Positions 5,381-12,887 of a stretch of DNA of 14,571 nt are shown here, in pieces. The position numbers and the translations under genes were made by a program. The notes under the pieces are model-generated. The model did no database searches. It was not told where the DNA came from and saw nothing but the letters and a program-made list of their open reading frames with translations. Numbering within the stretch: position 1 is the first letter of the stretch; the number at the start of each line of letters is the position of its first letter. This stretch comes from Bacteroidaceae bacterium (GTDB lineage: Bacteria; Bacteroidota; Bacteroidia; Bacteroidales; Bacteroidaceae): assembly GCA_900768625.1 (NCBI GenBank), contig CAAGDO010000320.1, forward strand, positions 1 to 14,571. The letters run 5' to 3'.

Positions 5381-6649
5381 TCAGTCAAATTGGATGGCTT
5401 TGGCGGGCTGGACGCTGGAGGCCAGATAGCTCGGGAGAATGAGCGCCAGCATGGTGATGAGGAGTGTCACGGCGTTTATGCCTGCTATCCACAGCCAGTT
5501 GATTTCCACTGGAGCAGCATCAACATAGTAGCTGGAAGGGTCGAGATGGATGAACTTGAAGTGGTCTTGCAGGGCCGCGATGCCCAGTCCGATCACGTTG
5601 CCCATCAGCATGCCTCGACTGATGATCATGGCGGCATACCAAAGGAAGGTGTGGCGCACCCGATTGTTGGAGGCTCCCAGTGCTTTGAGCACACCGATGG
5701 TGGATGTACGCTCAAGGATGAGGATGAGCAGTCCACTGACCATGGTGAATCCAGCCACACAGATCATGATGACCAGGATGACGAGGACGTTGAAGTCGAG
5801 CAACTTGAGCCACGAGATGACAGATGCAGAACGGGGATTCTCGCGGATGTCGATGACCGTATAGGAATGGCCTTCGCGGTCCTTCCGGTTTTTGAGAAGG
5901 CGGTTCAGTGCGATGTGGGTGGCATCCATCTGATTCATATCCGTGAGGCGCACTTCCAATCCGCTGCTTTGGTCCGGCTGCCAGGAGTTGAGACGGTTGA
6001 CCGTGTGAAGGTCTGTCAGCACGAAAGTCTTGTCGTACTGGTGCATGTTCGTGTTGTAGATGGCCGCTACGCGGAAAACGCGCTGTTTGATGGTGCGTTC
6101 GAAGAAATAGCAGTTGACCTTGTCGCCCACATGGAGATGGAGCTTTTCGGCTTGTAGCTGAGATATGGCAATGCAGTTTGACGACGTGTTGTCGCTGAAC
6201 TCGGGAAGTTTGCCTTCGACGATACAGCCACGGATGAACGACAGGTCATAGTCAGCCGACGATACGCCCTTGAGACACATGCCTGCAAAGTCATTCTCGG
6301 TCTTGAAGATACCCATCTTTTCGGAGATACGCTGTACGTGCACCACTCCCGGCACGCGGCGGACCTCCTCGATGATCTGCTTGTCGGTCACCAAAGGATA
6401 GGCTTCAGGCGAAGCGTAGGAACGTTCGTCCATCACTTCGATGTGGGAAGCGAAGCCAACAATCTTGTTGCTCACTTCACGCTGGAATCCCTTGACCACG
6501 CACACCGTGATGATCATCACGGCAAGCCCGACAGCAATGCCGGCTGTGGCGATACGTATGGCGGGGACAGAAGCTCCACGATGGCGTTTCGACTCGTCGT
6601 CGGTGAGGTTCGGACGGAAGAAGCGTTTGGCAAGAAAGAGTGTGAACAT
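5381..6649 (-). CDS. ABC transporter permease of the LolC/LolE (FtsX-MacB) family
   Basis: This is a 422-aa inner-membrane permease. There is one TM helix at about 33-53, a large periplasmic domain at about 55-280, and three TM helices near 284-312, 335-360 and 386-408. The segment ERTSTIGVLKALGASNNRV (about 313-331) is the conserved cytoplasmic signature of FtsX-type permeases, and the end PSYLASSVQPAKAIQFD matches the family's C-terminal pattern. LolC/E proteins release lipoproteins from the inner membrane for transport to the outer membrane; the related MacB and FtsX groups cannot be fully excluded. The ATPase (LolD) is not adjacent. ATG 6649 was chosen over an upstream TTG because MFTLFLAKRFF is the usual amphipathic family start. 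It lies 75 bases downstream of the aminotransferase gene. Confidence 0.85.
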   Translation of the reverse strand: MFTLFLAKRFFRPNLTDDESKRHRGASVPAIRIATAGIAVGLAVMIITVCVVKGFQREVSNKIVGFASHIEVMDERSYASPEAYPLVTDKQIIEEVRRVPGVVHVQRISEKMGIFKTENDFAGMCLKGVSSADYDLSFIRGCIVEGKLPEFSDNTSSNCIAISQLQAEKLHLHVGDKVNCYFFERTIKQRVFRVAAIYNTNMHQYDKTFVLTDLHTVNRLNSWQPDQSSGLEVRLTDMNQMDATHIALNRLLKNRKDREGHSYTVIDIRENPRSASVISWLKLLDFNVLVILVIMICVAGFTMVSGLLILILERTSTIGVLKALGASNNRVRHTFLWYAAMIISRGMLMGNVIGLGIAALQDHFKFIHLDPSSYYVDAAPVEINWLWIAGINAVTLLITMLALILPSYLASSVQPAKAIQFD

Positions 6650-6673
6650 CAGTGTTGTCAATTTGAGGAGAGA

Positions 6674-6713
6674 GACAGAGGAGGCTGCGCGTTGTCTTGC
6701 CGTCTCCTCTGTC
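6674..6713 (-). other. 10-bp inverted repeat between aminotransferase and permease genes
   Basis: GACAGAGGAG (6674-6683) pairs with CTCCTCTGTC (6704-6713) around a 20-base loop. There is no T-run on the minus-strand side, so this is more likely an mRNA processing or stability structure between two co-transcribed genes than a terminator. Confidence 0.45.
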
Positions 6714-6724
6714 GTGGAGGAAAG

Positions 6725-7924
6725 TCATTCAGTGCGTCCGGGATAGGCTTCCAGGGCTTTTTCGAGAACGATGAGCGCCTTGTGGAGATCATCCTTGTTG
6801 AGCACATAGGCGATACGCACCTGATTGCGACCGGCTCCGGGAGTGGTGTAGAATCCAGCGGCAGGTGCCATCATGACGGTGGCTCCTTCATAGCTGAAAT
6901 CGGTGAGACACCATGCGCAGAATTTCTCTGCGTCGTCGACGGGGAGTTTGGCCACGGTGTAGAAAGCTCCCATCGGAATCGGGGAGTAGACACCGGGGAT
7001 GCGGTTGAGGCCATCGATGAGGCATTTGCGTCGTTCCACATACTCATCGTAGATGTCCATTGCATACTCTTCAGGGGCATCCAATGAAGCTTCTGCCACG
7101 AGCTGGCCGATGAGGGGAGGACTCAGACGGGCCTGACAGAATTTCATGACCGCTTTACGCACCTCTGCATTCTTCGTGATGAGAGCACCAATGCGGATGC
7201 CACATTCGCTGTAGCGCTTCGACACGGAGTCGATCAACACCACATTCTGCTCGATGCCCTCAAGATGACAGGCTGAGATGTAGGGCGAACCGGTGTAGAT
7301 GAATTCGCGGTAGACTTCATCGGAGAAGAGATAGAGGTCGTATTTCTTCACGAGGTCGCGTATCTGGTTCATTTCTCGACGCGTGTAGAGGTAGCCCGTT
7401 GGGTTGTTGGGGTTGCAGATGAGGATGGCGCGAGTGTGTTCGTTGATGAGTTCCTCAAATTTCTCCACCTTGGGCAGTGAAAATCCTTCTTCGATGGTTG
7501 TGGCGATGGTTCGGATTCGTGCGCCTGCAGAGATGGCAAATGCCATGTAGTTGGCATAGGCCGGTTCGGGCACGATGATTTCATCTCCCGGGTTCAAGCA
7601 GGAGAGGAAGGCGAATAGCACCGCTTCGCTACCGCCAGAGGTGATGATGATGTCGTCAGCCGAGAGGTGGATGCGATATTTCTCGTAGTAGTGGGTAAGC
7701 TTTTCCCGATAGCTTCGGAATCCCTGACTCGGGCTGTATTCGAGCACCTGGCGATCGATATGTCGGAGAACGTCGAGTCCCGCCTGTGGTGTGGGGAGGT
7801 CCGGCTGTCCGATGTTGAGATGGTAGACGTGTATGCCGCGGTCGGTAGCATCAGTGGCCAAGGGTGCAAGCTTACGTATCGGTGATTCGGGCATGATGAC
7901 AGCCCGTTCTGAAATCTTTGGCAT
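6725..7924 (-). CDS. PLP-dependent class I/II aminotransferase, aspartate-aminotransferase-like
   Basis: This is a 399-aa cytoplasmic fold-type I aminotransferase that transfers an amino group between an amino acid and a 2-oxoacid using pyridoxal phosphate. Visible landmarks are IGQPDLPTP (38-46), SGGSEA (96-101), NPNNPTG (171-177, with cofactor-contacting Asn174), SDEVYRE (201-207, with Asp202 and Tyr205), SVSKRYS (233-239, with the Schiff-base Lys236) and NQVRIAY (367-373, with the substrate-carboxylate Arg370). The length is normal for the family. ATG 7924 gives MPKISERAVIMPESPIRKL, a usual N-terminus, whereas the longer frame runs into the leader. The residues after the lysine (RYSECGIRIG) differ from the TGWR-type segment of classic aspartate aminotransferases, so the exact substrate is open. 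It is probably co-transcribed with the permease. Confidence 0.88.
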   Translation of the reverse strand: MPKISERAVIMPESPIRKLAPLATDATDRGIHVYHLNIGQPDLPTPQAGLDVLRHIDRQVLEYSPSQGFRSYREKLTHYYEKYRIHLSADDIIITSGGSEAVLFAFLSCLNPGDEIIVPEPAYANYMAFAISAGARIRTIATTIEEGFSLPKVEKFEELINEHTRAILICNPNNPTGYLYTRREMNQIRDLVKKYDLYLFSDEVYREFIYTGSPYISACHLEGIEQNVVLIDSVSKRYSECGIRIGALITKNAEVRKAVMKFCQARLSPPLIGQLVAEASLDAPEEYAMDIYDEYVERRKCLIDGLNRIPGVYSPIPMGAFYTVAKLPVDDAEKFCAWCLTDFSYEGATVMMAPAAGFYTTPGAGRNQVRIAYVLNKDDLHKALIVLEKALEAYPGRTE

Positions 7925-8299
7925 TTTGCTGGTTGGGATAGAGTTTAATGGATGCTGAAAGCAACGCGTGTGCCCCTGTTCGTGGGCACATGTGCTGCTG
8001 CGGGAAAGCGAATCTGGCGGTGGGTTCTGCATCGGAGAAGTTTCCCAAGCATTTGCAAAGATACGGATTTATCGTTGAACTGACAGCGTTTGGGAGAAAA
8101 AACGCAACATCCCTTAATCAACAAGAATTTCAAACAACAAAACAAACAACCTTATGGATGCCTAAGATTCCTTTCTGCTAGATCCAATACCTCCGATTGG
8201 TTCAAGGAGAAAGAGGTGTGACTCTGTTGCCGCACAATGGCATGAAATGTCGACAACGTGCTTTACAGAGCTTCTCTAAGCTGTTCTTCAAAAACGAAG
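7925..8299. other. Intergenic region upstream of the aminotransferase
   Basis: No gene is supported. On the minus strand it carries the aminotransferase promoter (8056-8063) and a leader of about 125 bases. That leader holds a hairpin, TGTGCCC 7969-7975 with GGGCACA 7984-7990, extended by two outer pairs. Between about 8100 and 8300 I see only an A-rich plus-strand stretch ending in an ATG whose frame stops after three codons. Confidence 0.6.
8056..8063 (-). promoter_or_regulatory. Bacteroidetes -7 element TATCTTTG
   Basis: The minus strand reads TATCTTTG followed by C, an exact TAnnTTTG match. It would start transcription near 8050 and leave a leader of about 125 bases before the aminotransferase ATG. 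The -33 region has no clear TTTG. Confidence 0.6.
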
Positions 8300-8348
8300 A
8301 AAGGGTGGTCGTACACAGCCACCCTGTGGCGGTGCACGGCCACCCTTT
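8284..8348 (-). terminator. Long nested hairpin ending the ECF sigma operon
   Basis: AAAGGGTGGTCGT (8300-8312) pairs with ACGGCCACCCTTT (8336-8348). After one mismatch CAC (8314-8316) pairs with GTG (8332-8334), and GCCAC (8318-8322) pairs with GTGGC (8326-8330), about 21 pairs in all. On the minus strand the stem runs into TTCTTCGTTTTTG. The T-rich part itself lies in a second small inverted repeat, TTCTTC 8284-8289 with GAAGAA 8296-8301. It lies about 70 bases past the last gene of the operon. The arms contain related 15-mers GTRCACRGCCACCCT at 8311 and 8332. Confidence 0.75.
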
Positions 8349-8416
8349 CCCGTGAAAAAGAGCCCGTGGGACTTCCAAACGCCTTCATTATGATGCTATC
8401 TCTTCATGTCTTAATA

Positions 8417-9526
8417 TTAATAGAAGAGGGAGAAGCCTGTTGTGAAAGTCGAGAACTGCGGACCATATGCCTTGTTGATGACCTTGCAGGGGGAATACGT
8501 TGCATAGAGTCCCAGCCAGCGCCAATGTACTTGAGCGGTGAAATCCACGCTGACCTTTTGCTGGTGGATGTCGTTGTATGCCTCTTCCACATGGTGGGTC
8601 ACGTGTTCTTCGAGGTCGGCAATCTTATAGAATGATTTGGCTGAAGCGTGCGTGTTGAAACGCAGTGTAGGCCTAAGGTCAATAAACCAATCGTGAGGAA
8701 GTCTGAAGGTGAAAGTGAAGGGGATACCAACGCTGAACGTCTTGATACGTGAACTTTGAATGTCGCTAACCTCTGTGGGGTAGGGGGCGATGGTCAAATT
8801 GTTGTCATTGTCAGCACGGAAGAAACGGCTGTTTCCCGTCATGCGATAGTTACGCCAGTTGAATTCGATGCCGATGCCGAAGCTCTGTTTGCCCGAGGGA
8901 AGGAAGTGGGTGTAGCGAAGCGGTTCGAATCCGATCTCGTAGGAGGTACTCATGTCAGTTTCCATCTCGGATGGAGCTCCGAGCGGAGTGACAAATCCTA
9001 TGCGGAATAAGCCATGTCCGAAGCGGTTGCGGCTTATTTTCCCATTTATCCTCTTTTTGAATGAGATTCTTGAAGTCCAGGAATTGTTGAATTCGCTGTC
9101 GAATGTTTCGTCGGGTATGTTCACCATCGTAGCGTCAATGGTGGAATCCGATGGAGCAATTAGTTTCATGCCAGTCATCGTGAAGGCATAATCCTCATCG
9201 GCTTCGTTGCATCGGATGCAAAGGCGGAAGAGGTCGGCTTTGTTCTTCAGCACGACTTCTGAAGGGGTGGAGAAGGTGTAGGATACGGTGGAATTTCCCG
9301 AGGCAGTCATGGGCGTGGAGCGTAGCGAGCTGCATTTGAAATTGAATTGCTTTGTCGTGTTAGTGATCCCCGTGACGAGCGTGATGTCCACGTCGTTACC
9401 ATGACGCGTGCAAGTCACCTTCGACGGATGATGGAATTGGTAAATGGAGTCAAGTGTTTCAGTTTGTGCTCTTAGCGAGAGAGGCAGCACGAGCAATGCG
9501 GCGAGAAGGGTATGGAGGAGTTTCAT
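8417..9526 (-). CDS. Predicted outer-membrane beta-barrel protein, hypothetical
   Basis: This is a 369-aa protein with a clean signal peptide, MKLLHTLLAALLVLPLSLRAQ, cut near residue 20. Residues about 25-145 are a beta-rich periplasmic part. The C-terminal half has alternating patterns such as FGIGIEFNWRNYR, FSVGIPFTFTFRL and DLRPTLRFN, and the chain ends FTTGFSLFY. The aromatic C-terminus and alternation fit an outer-membrane barrel of about 8-12 strands. Its C-terminal half parallels the neighbouring 283-aa protein (compare GLYATYSP with GFYVKFAP, and the endings FTTGFSL and LTFGFSL), so the two look like paralogues. It is last of five genes in the sigma-factor operon, 27 bases after the previous stop. 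Function unknown; a regulon output or sensor for the sigma system is inferred. Confidence 0.8.
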   Translation of the reverse strand: MKLLHTLLAALLVLPLSLRAQTETLDSIYQFHHPSKVTCTRHGNDVDITLVTGITNTTKQFNFKCSSLRSTPMTASGNSTVSYTFSTPSEVVLKNKADLFRLCIRCNEADEDYAFTMTGMKLIAPSDSTIDATMVNIPDETFDSEFNNSWTSRISFKKRINGKISRNRFGHGLFRIGFVTPLGAPSEMETDMSTSYEIGFEPLRYTHFLPSGKQSFGIGIEFNWRNYRMTGNSRFFRADNDNNLTIAPYPTEVSDIQSSRIKTFSVGIPFTFTFRLPHDWFIDLRPTLRFNTHASAKSFYKIADLEEHVTHHVEEAYNDIHQQKVSVDFTAQVHWRWLGLYATYSPCKVINKAYGPQFSTFTTGFSLFY

Positions 9527-9553
9527 AGGGGGATGATGATATGGGTTGGGGAA

Positions 9554-10405
9554 TCAGAGAGAGAATCCAAAAGTGAGCAACTTATAGTTGACGGGTGAAG
9601 AAGAGCTGAACGTGTTGAATGGAGCGAATTTCACGTAGAAACCGAAGTTCTGGTTGAATTGGCATCCGGCTGAGAAGGCCACGTTGAAGCGATCCAATCC
9701 TCCAATCTTGTAGTAACGATCCGTGATGTGGTTTGCTCCCAATCGGTAGCGATTGATGGCTGTCGTCGTGGCAACCCATTGAGGTTCGACGCAGAAATCA
9801 AGTGCGAATGATGAGCTGAAGGTGTGTTCGTAGCGAAGAGGCAATGTGAGAGCCCAGGTGCCCAGTGTGGAACGGTGATGAGTTGCTCCTTCGATGTGGG
9901 GGTTCACGGCAGGCTGGCCGTTTGCTTTTGTCCAGCGGAGGTTCTTTCGGGAGAACAAGTAGTTCATGTCGTATCCGACACCCACATAGAATGCATCACG
10001 ACCAGAAGGCAGATTAAACTGCATGTTGATGATGTCTGCACTCGCAGAAATACCCGCTTTCGAGGGTATTTCTCCCGTTATATCCACTGGAAGCGCAGCG
10101 CCTAGGCGGATGAAGTCGAATCCGTTGACTGTGATGCCGCTTTTCTTGTTGGTGTCTTTCGGGTGTCCAAGAATTGAGAAGTCCCATTGTGCCGTGTGTT
10201 CTTCAATGGTTGACTCTGAGTTCGTGTTGTTCGTCTTTGTATAATTGAAAGTATAGGAAGGGTCATCCTTTTTGCCGAAGATGCGCATTTGTGTTGTCTG
10301 GCCCGATTCGATGATGACCACGCTGTCGGGTTGAATGGTGCGTATGATGGTGTCGTTCTGGCAGGTTGCTGTGGCCAGAAGGCTGATGAGAGCAAGAGTA
10401 TGCAT
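9554..10405 (-). CDS. Predicted outer-membrane barrel-like protein, paralogue of the next gene
   Basis: This is a 283-aa protein with a short signal peptide, MHTLALISLLATATCQ. The residues before Cys15 (ATAT) do not make a good lipobox, so a lipoprotein is unlikely. A beta-hairpin-like segment follows (DSVVIIESGQTTQMRIFGKK, then DDPSYTFNY). This resembles the N-termini of other small Bacteroidales barrel proteins, by recollection and not by search. The C-terminal part alternates hydrophobic and polar residues (FYVGVGYDMNY, WALTLPLRYEHTF, FGFYVKFAPFN) and ends LLTFGFSL. It lies 36 bases after the 151-aa gene and 27 bases before the 369-aa gene. Function unknown. Confidence 0.78.
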   Translation of the reverse strand: MHTLALISLLATATCQNDTIIRTIQPDSVVIIESGQTTQMRIFGKKDDPSYTFNYTKTNNTNSESTIEEHTAQWDFSILGHPKDTNKKSGITVNGFDFIRLGAALPVDITGEIPSKAGISASADIINMQFNLPSGRDAFYVGVGYDMNYLFSRKNLRWTKANGQPAVNPHIEGATHHRSTLGTWALTLPLRYEHTFSSSFALDFCVEPQWVATTTAINRYRLGANHITDRYYKIGGLDRFNVAFSAGCQFNQNFGFYVKFAPFNTFSSSSPVNYKLLTFGFSL

Positions 10406-10441
10406 GGTTGGGGAATTTTGTGGGTTATGGGGAGGAAGTGC

Positions 10442-10897
10442 TTATTTCTTGAAGGACTGCTTGAGTTCGTTGAGCGTGGCCGTTCCCTCCATGTAGATGA
10501 GGGTGATGGCTGGCTGGGAGGAAGACGAACTCTTGTCAAGCGTGTTGTTACGATAGAAAATGTAGCGACGTAGGTTCTTCTTGGGCGGAAGCTGGTAGAA
10601 CCCGTAGTACAGTCGTCCGTTTCGCATACAGGCCTCCTTGTCTATGGCCGAACGAGTGTCGGCAAGCACGAGTTGTTCGAAACGTGCCTGATCGGGTGGG
10701 GCAGAGGACAGGGAAAGACTTCTGAAGAGTGAAAGATTGTATTTGTTCTTGCCCTTCAGCAACACTTCCGTGGCATCCTTTCTGTTGCGGTAGTGCGCAC
10801 CGAACAGCTGTGCGATGTGGAGTCCGCTTTGGGCATGAACCGAGGAGATTGATGCCCAGGCAATCAAGAGAATGGTTGTGGCTATTCTTAGGGTCAT
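10442..10897 (-). CDS. Small secreted protein of an ECF sigma operon, hypothetical
   Basis: This is a 151-aa protein with a signal peptide, MTLRIATTILLIAWASISSVHAQ, cut near residue 22, so it is periplasmic or exported. The mature part is basic and ends TLIYMEGTATLNELKQSFKK, a beta-strand then helix. The whole resembles small Bacteroidales proteins of unknown function that sit beside ECF sigma factors (the DUF4252 or DUF6108 type is my best guess, not checked). Its ATG overlaps the stop of the preceding gene in an ATGA (10897-10894), showing translational coupling to the probable anti-sigma factor. A role in signal sensing or in the envelope response is inferred from position only. Confidence 0.75.
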   Translation of the reverse strand: MTLRIATTILLIAWASISSVHAQSGLHIAQLFGAHYRNRKDATEVLLKGKNKYNLSLFRSLSLSSAPPDQARFEQLVLADTRSAIDKEACMRNGRLYYGFYQLPPKKNLRRYIFYRNNTLDKSSSSSQPAITLIYMEGTATLNELKQSFKK

Positions 10898-11418
10898 GGT
10901 TGGGAAGTGAGAGAATGATTGGAATTATCGTTGGGCTCTGGTTGTGGGGAGTCGGGCGTGGAGAACATATCGTTGAGTTGCGTTTCCATCGATGGCGATG
11001 CAGACTCAATGTGCATTTCATTCGTTGAGCGGCGCATGGCTTCCATCACCAAGGTCCGGTCTGTGGTTCGTTTTCCGCCGATGTAGGCAACGCATACATT
11101 GTTCTGTCTATAGGTATAGATGGAAATGCCTGCCACGAGAGCCACGCAAGCCGCAGCTGAAGAGATTGTGCCAACAATCTGCCACATGCGACTACGTGCA
11201 GGTTGGGGCGATGGAATGGTGTGGGCCATTCGTCGTGCCACCACAGCTACTCCCATCACGGCTCTCAATTCGTCGAAGCGAGTGTCGGCCGCTACGGAAG
11301 GGTGCATCACGAAATTTTTCAATGCCAGTTCCTCTTCCTCTGAGGTCAAGGCGTCGAAGTATTTTTCGGTCAGCATGAGGGCTTCTTCGGGTGAATGTAT
11401 GGTGAAATGATGAGGCAT
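10894..11418 (-). CDS. Probable single-pass membrane anti-sigma factor
   Basis: This is a 174-aa protein with no signal peptide, an acidic N-terminal cytoplasmic part (about 1-75, with TSEEEELALKNFV and a predicted helical bundle), one TM helix at about 79-103 (IVGTISSAAACVALVAGISIY), and a Ser/Pro/Asn-rich periplasmic tail. This is the layout of Bacteroidetes anti-sigma factors: the N-terminus binds the sigma factor and the tail senses the envelope. I see no zinc-binding HxxxCxxC, so it is not a ZAS-type protein. It follows the sigma gene by 81 bases and overlaps the next gene by four bases. The family assignment rests on architecture and position, not on a conserved motif. Confidence 0.65.
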   Translation of the reverse strand: MPHHFTIHSPEEALMLTEKYFDALTSEEEELALKNFVMHPSVAADTRFDELRAVMGVAVVARRMAHTIPSPQPARSRMWQIVGTISSAAACVALVAGISIYTYRQNNVCVAYIGGKRTTDRTLVMEAMRRSTNEMHIESASPSMETQLNDMFSTPDSPQPEPNDNSNHSLTSQP

Positions 11419-11499
11419 GATGAATTGCTTTTTGATTCTTTTTTGGGAAAGGATGATGAGGAAGTGACGCCTGAAGGAAGCGGGTTAGACAACCCTCTT

Positions 11500-12045
11500 T
11501 CAGTGGTTTTCGCGGTAAGCATCGCGAATGGCCTTTCGAGCTCTTGACAGTTGCATTCTCACGGCTGGTTCCTGCATGTGGAGCTGTGAGGCAATGTCTG
11601 TGTAGGACGTGCCCTCGTAGTCGTGGAGACGCAGAATCTGCTGTTGGACGGGTGAGAGCCTTGAGGAAATCAGCGCTTGGACTTCAGCAAAGCGCTCTTC
11701 AATCTCGTTGCTCGGGTCGGGTGGTCCTTCGGAGGGTTCATTGGTCAGTTCAAAGTCTGTTTCGGCTCTGGCGTTTCGCCTTCGTACGACATCAATGCTC
11801 ACGTTTTTCACGCAAGTCGTGGCCAATGCTGCAGCCTCCTCGGGCGAATGAATCTGACTTCGTTTTGTCCAAAGCTTGATGAAGGCATCTTGCAAGGCGT
11901 CGTCAGCATCGTCGTTGGTGCCCGTGACGTAGGCCGCCATGTGTCTCAACCTCTGATGCAACCTTTCGAAGGCCGACAGAATCGTACGCTCGTCTGTCGG
12001 GGCTTCTTCTTCAGGAGGATGATGGGGATGGATGGACTGTTGCAT
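11500..12045 (-). CDS. ECF-type RNA polymerase sigma-70 factor
   Basis: This is a 181-aa sigma factor. Region 2 spans about 24-90, with the core-binding segment DDADDALQDAFIKLWTKR (45-62). Region 4 spans about 118-178, with LSPVQQQILRLHDYEGTSYTDIA and the helix-turn-helix recognition part QEPAVRMQLSRARKAIR. Regions 1 and 3 are absent, as expected for group 4 (ECF) sigma factors. The N-terminal 20 residues are His/Pro/Glu-rich and probably disordered. It is first in a five-gene operon whose second gene looks like its membrane-bound inhibitor, so it is probably released by an envelope signal and transcribes its own operon, but no ECF promoter could be identified. The gene is divergent from the thioredoxin-like gene across about 200 bases. 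Confidence 0.92.
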   Translation of the reverse strand: MQQSIHPHHPPEEEAPTDERTILSAFERLHQRLRHMAAYVTGTNDDADDALQDAFIKLWTKRSQIHSPEEAAALATTCVKNVSIDVVRRRNARAETDFELTNEPSEGPPDPSNEIEERFAEVQALISSRLSPVQQQILRLHDYEGTSYTDIASQLHMQEPAVRMQLSRARKAIRDAYRENH

Positions 12046-12184
12046 CGTGAGGAAAGAGATGATTGGGTTTCTTTACTGTAAAGTTAACGCTTCATGATGG
12101 GATTTGTAACACGAAATTACGGAAAAAAGATTTCAACAATGAAAAAAATGCTCCGCCTGCTTCTTAGAAACACCACTTTCTTTG

Positions 12185-12192
12185 TACATTTG
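12185..12192 (+). promoter_or_regulatory. Bacteroidetes -7 element TACATTTG
   Basis: An exact TAnnTTTG match followed by C, 52 bases before the ATG of the thioredoxin-like gene. The region at the expected -33 distance reads TTCTT, a weak match. It would start transcription near 12199, which excludes the longer TTG-initiated reading frame of that gene. Confidence 0.6.
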
Positions 12193-12244
12193 CATCCTGC
12201 ACTCATCTTTTTCCTTGGTGAGCGAAACATATAAATACCCATCC

Positions 12245-12802
12245 ATGACCAACTCCAATTTGTCATCACGTTTATCTTCATCCCTTTGCAAGGCTGTGGC
12301 TGTTCTGCTAGCGGTCCTCTCGGGTGTGGTGTTCCTTTCCTGTGTGAAGGAAAGCACTCATCGCCTTGATGATGAAGGGGCCATTGTCGTGAAAGGACAG
12401 CAGTTGCCAGAGTTCAATCTGACGCTCAATGATGGTGGCACTCTGCGCACCGCAGACCTTGCCGGTCGTCCCTCACTCATCGTTTTCTTTAACACCCAGT
12501 GTGGAGATTGCCGTAAGGAACTCCCCATTGTCAATCAGATCTATGCGGACTATGCCAATCGCGTACAGTTCGTCTGCATCAGTCGAAGTGAGGGAGCTGA
12601 AAGTGTGAGTCGTTTCTGGGTGGAGAACCATCTTGCGATGCCCTACAGTCCGCAGTCAGACCGTACGATTTATTCTCTCTTCGCTCTTCGCACGATTCCT
12701 CGCATTTACCTTTCCGATGCCTCCTTGAAGGTGCAGCGTACTTTCGTTGAAAGGGTAGGGGAGAAAGCACTGCGTAAAGCCCTTGACGAAGTACTACAGT
12801 AA
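12245..12802 (+). CDS. TlpA/ResA-like thiol-disulfide oxidoreductase, lipoprotein
   Basis: This is a 185-aa protein. A signal peptide with lipobox VVFLSC gives a lipid-anchored Cys33, so the domain faces the periplasm. A thioredoxin-like fold follows: LPEFNLTLNDGGTLRTADLAGRPSLIVFFN (54-83), then the redox pair CGDC (Cys86, Cys89), and the cis-proline loop TIPRIYL (Pro152). The CGDC pair differs from the CGPC of thioredoxin; variable middle residues are normal in TlpA-type proteins. Expected roles are reducing or isomerising disulfides or supporting cytochrome maturation; the partner is unknown. ATG 12245 was chosen because the promoter element at 12185-12192 overlaps the start of the longer frame. 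The nucleoside transporter follows after 85 bases without an obvious terminator, so they may be co-transcribed. Confidence 0.85.
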   Translation: MTNSNLSSRLSSSLCKAVAVLLAVLSGVVFLSCVKESTHRLDDEGAIVVKGQQLPEFNLTLNDGGTLRTADLAGRPSLIVFFNTQCGDCRKELPIVNQIYADYANRVQFVCISRSEGAESVSRFWVENHLAMPYSPQSDRTIYSLFALRTIPRIYLSDASLKVQRTFVERVGEKALRKALDEVLQ

Positions 12803-12887
12803 ATTTCCGTTTATGTGCAACATGCATTTGGTTCATGTCGTATATTTCCCAATAGAATAAAAACCAATCCTATCTATAACAACTCCA

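Noticed and set aside
5390..7087. Long plus-strand frames of about 250 codons opposite the permease and aminotransferase
   Set aside because: They are His/Asp/Val-rich antisense shadows of strong minus-strand genes with clear family motifs.
7948..8181. Plus-strand 77-codon frame and an A-rich start region near 8157
   Set aside because: The frame crosses the aminotransferase leader and promoter on the other strand. The A-rich ATG near 8157 opens a frame of only three codons.
10361..10405. Lipoprotein signal in the 283-aa barrel-like protein
   Set aside because: The residues before Cys15 are ATAT, which lacks the Leu and small-residue pattern of a lipobox, and barrel proteins are not usually lipidated.
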